Source: Tychonema sp. LEGE 07203 | GTDB lineage: Bacteria > Cyanobacteriota > Cyanobacteriia > Cyanobacteriales > Microcoleaceae | Length of the DNA stretch: 64,000 nucleotides | Assembly: GCF_015207285.1 (NCBI RefSeq) | Contig: NZ_JADEXD010000001.1 | Coordinates: 62,001 to 126,000, forward strand | Direction of reading: 5' to 3' | In this document: positions 63,776 to 64,000 of the stretch, in pieces | Numbering within the stretch: the stretch's first letter is position 1 | Layout: each line of letters opens with the position of its first letter | Notes under the pieces: generated by a model | Seen by the model: only the letters and a program-made list of their open reading frames with translations | What the model was told of the DNA's origin: nothing | The model's database searches: none | Program-made: the position numbers and the translations under genes

Positions 63776-64000
63776 ATGGATGACCTAGATGGACGGTTAA
63801 GCGCTCTAATTGCACAGGTGCGCCAACACCCCGCCCCAAGCAAAAAATGGCGACCAGCCATGAACAAGCTGTTATTGCAAATTCAGCAACTACCAGGACT
63901 CAAAAAATCAGTCCATCAAGATTATCCTGAAGCCCTCAATCGTACTTTTGAATGGGTTAGTCGCGAGATTGCTAAATTTGAGCCGCGCCCGCCTTCTGTT
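63776..64000 (+). CDS. Sigma-factor-like protein, 5' part only
   Basis: The frame starts at the ATG at 63776 (MDDLDGRLSALIAQVRQHP) and runs off the window, with 75 codons visible. Residues 25-70 (PAMNKLLLQIQQLPGLKKSV, YPEALNRTFEWVSREIAKFE) match the first region of a cyanobacterial sigma-70-like family that begins with the DLDxRL motif. DNA-binding regions lie outside the window. Assignment is by N-terminal pattern only. Confidence 0.55.
   Translation, partial: MDDLDGRLSALIAQVRQHPAPSKKWRPAMNKLLLQIQQLPGLKKSVHQDYPEALNRTFEWVSREIAKFEPRPPSV

Overview
This window looks like part of a large plasmid, or an integrated conjugative element, of a filamentous cyanobacterium. The HIP1 octamer GCGATCGC recurs throughout. 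The gene families point the same way: a NucA/NuiA nuclease-inhibitor pair, a phytochelatin-synthase fragment, ISKra4, IS66 and IS605-type elements, and the dense accessory content. No ribosomal, tRNA or core metabolic genes were recognised.

Region 1 (1-16.5 kb) is a defence island. It opens with a type I restriction-modification operon (hsdR, an AT-rich PD-(D/E)XK-like gene of unknown role, hsdM, hsdS). Two secreted hypotheticals and a glycine-rich membrane-active-looking protein follow. Then comes an apparent CBASS operon: an unknown helical/winged-helix protein, a patatin-like CapV phospholipase, and a CD-NTase fused to an AGS-C sensor. Directly behind it sits a two-gene unit matching the Panoptes system: a 2TM-beta effector and mCpol, the minimal CRISPR polymerase. 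CBASS signals infection with a cyclic nucleotide. Panoptes makes a decoy cyclic nucleotide and fires when phage remove it, so the pair reads as a defence and its guard.

Region 2 (16.5-28.5 kb) is mobile and decayed. It holds a broken phytochelatin synthase, a first ParA/RHH partition pair, a NucA nuclease and its NuiA inhibitor separated by a TnpB element, a GDGND-repeat protein split cleanly by an ISKra4-type IS with an 8-bp target duplication, an IS66 element that truncates a tnpB, a MITE and a GIY-YIG protein.

Region 3 (28.5-33.3 kb) is gene-poor. It carries four dispersed ~400-490 bp repeat units. Each has an AT-rich stretch, 2 to 4 tandem 21-bp iterons, a long hairpin and a 14-bp palindrome. 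This looks like a replication or incompatibility region, or a set of repeated structured RNAs.

Region 4 (33.3-60 kb) is the conjugation module: MobC, a relaxase, a Fic protein, Gp157, a 1178-aa protein carrying the DFDGD signature of double-psi beta-barrel RNA polymerases, an 802-aa repeat protein, and VirB4-, VirB6-, VirB8-, VirB10- and VirB9-like genes. A hybrid sensor kinase follows. A conserved ~19-bp hairpin lies 80-111 bp before four of these genes.

Region 5 (60-64 kb) has a second ParA/ParB operon with striking flanking palindromes, a decayed alpha/beta hydrolase, an HNH nuclease and the start of a sigma-factor-like gene. Two partition systems suggest a cointegrate history. No VirD4 coupling protein, VirB11 or replication initiator was recognised; these may lie outside the window.
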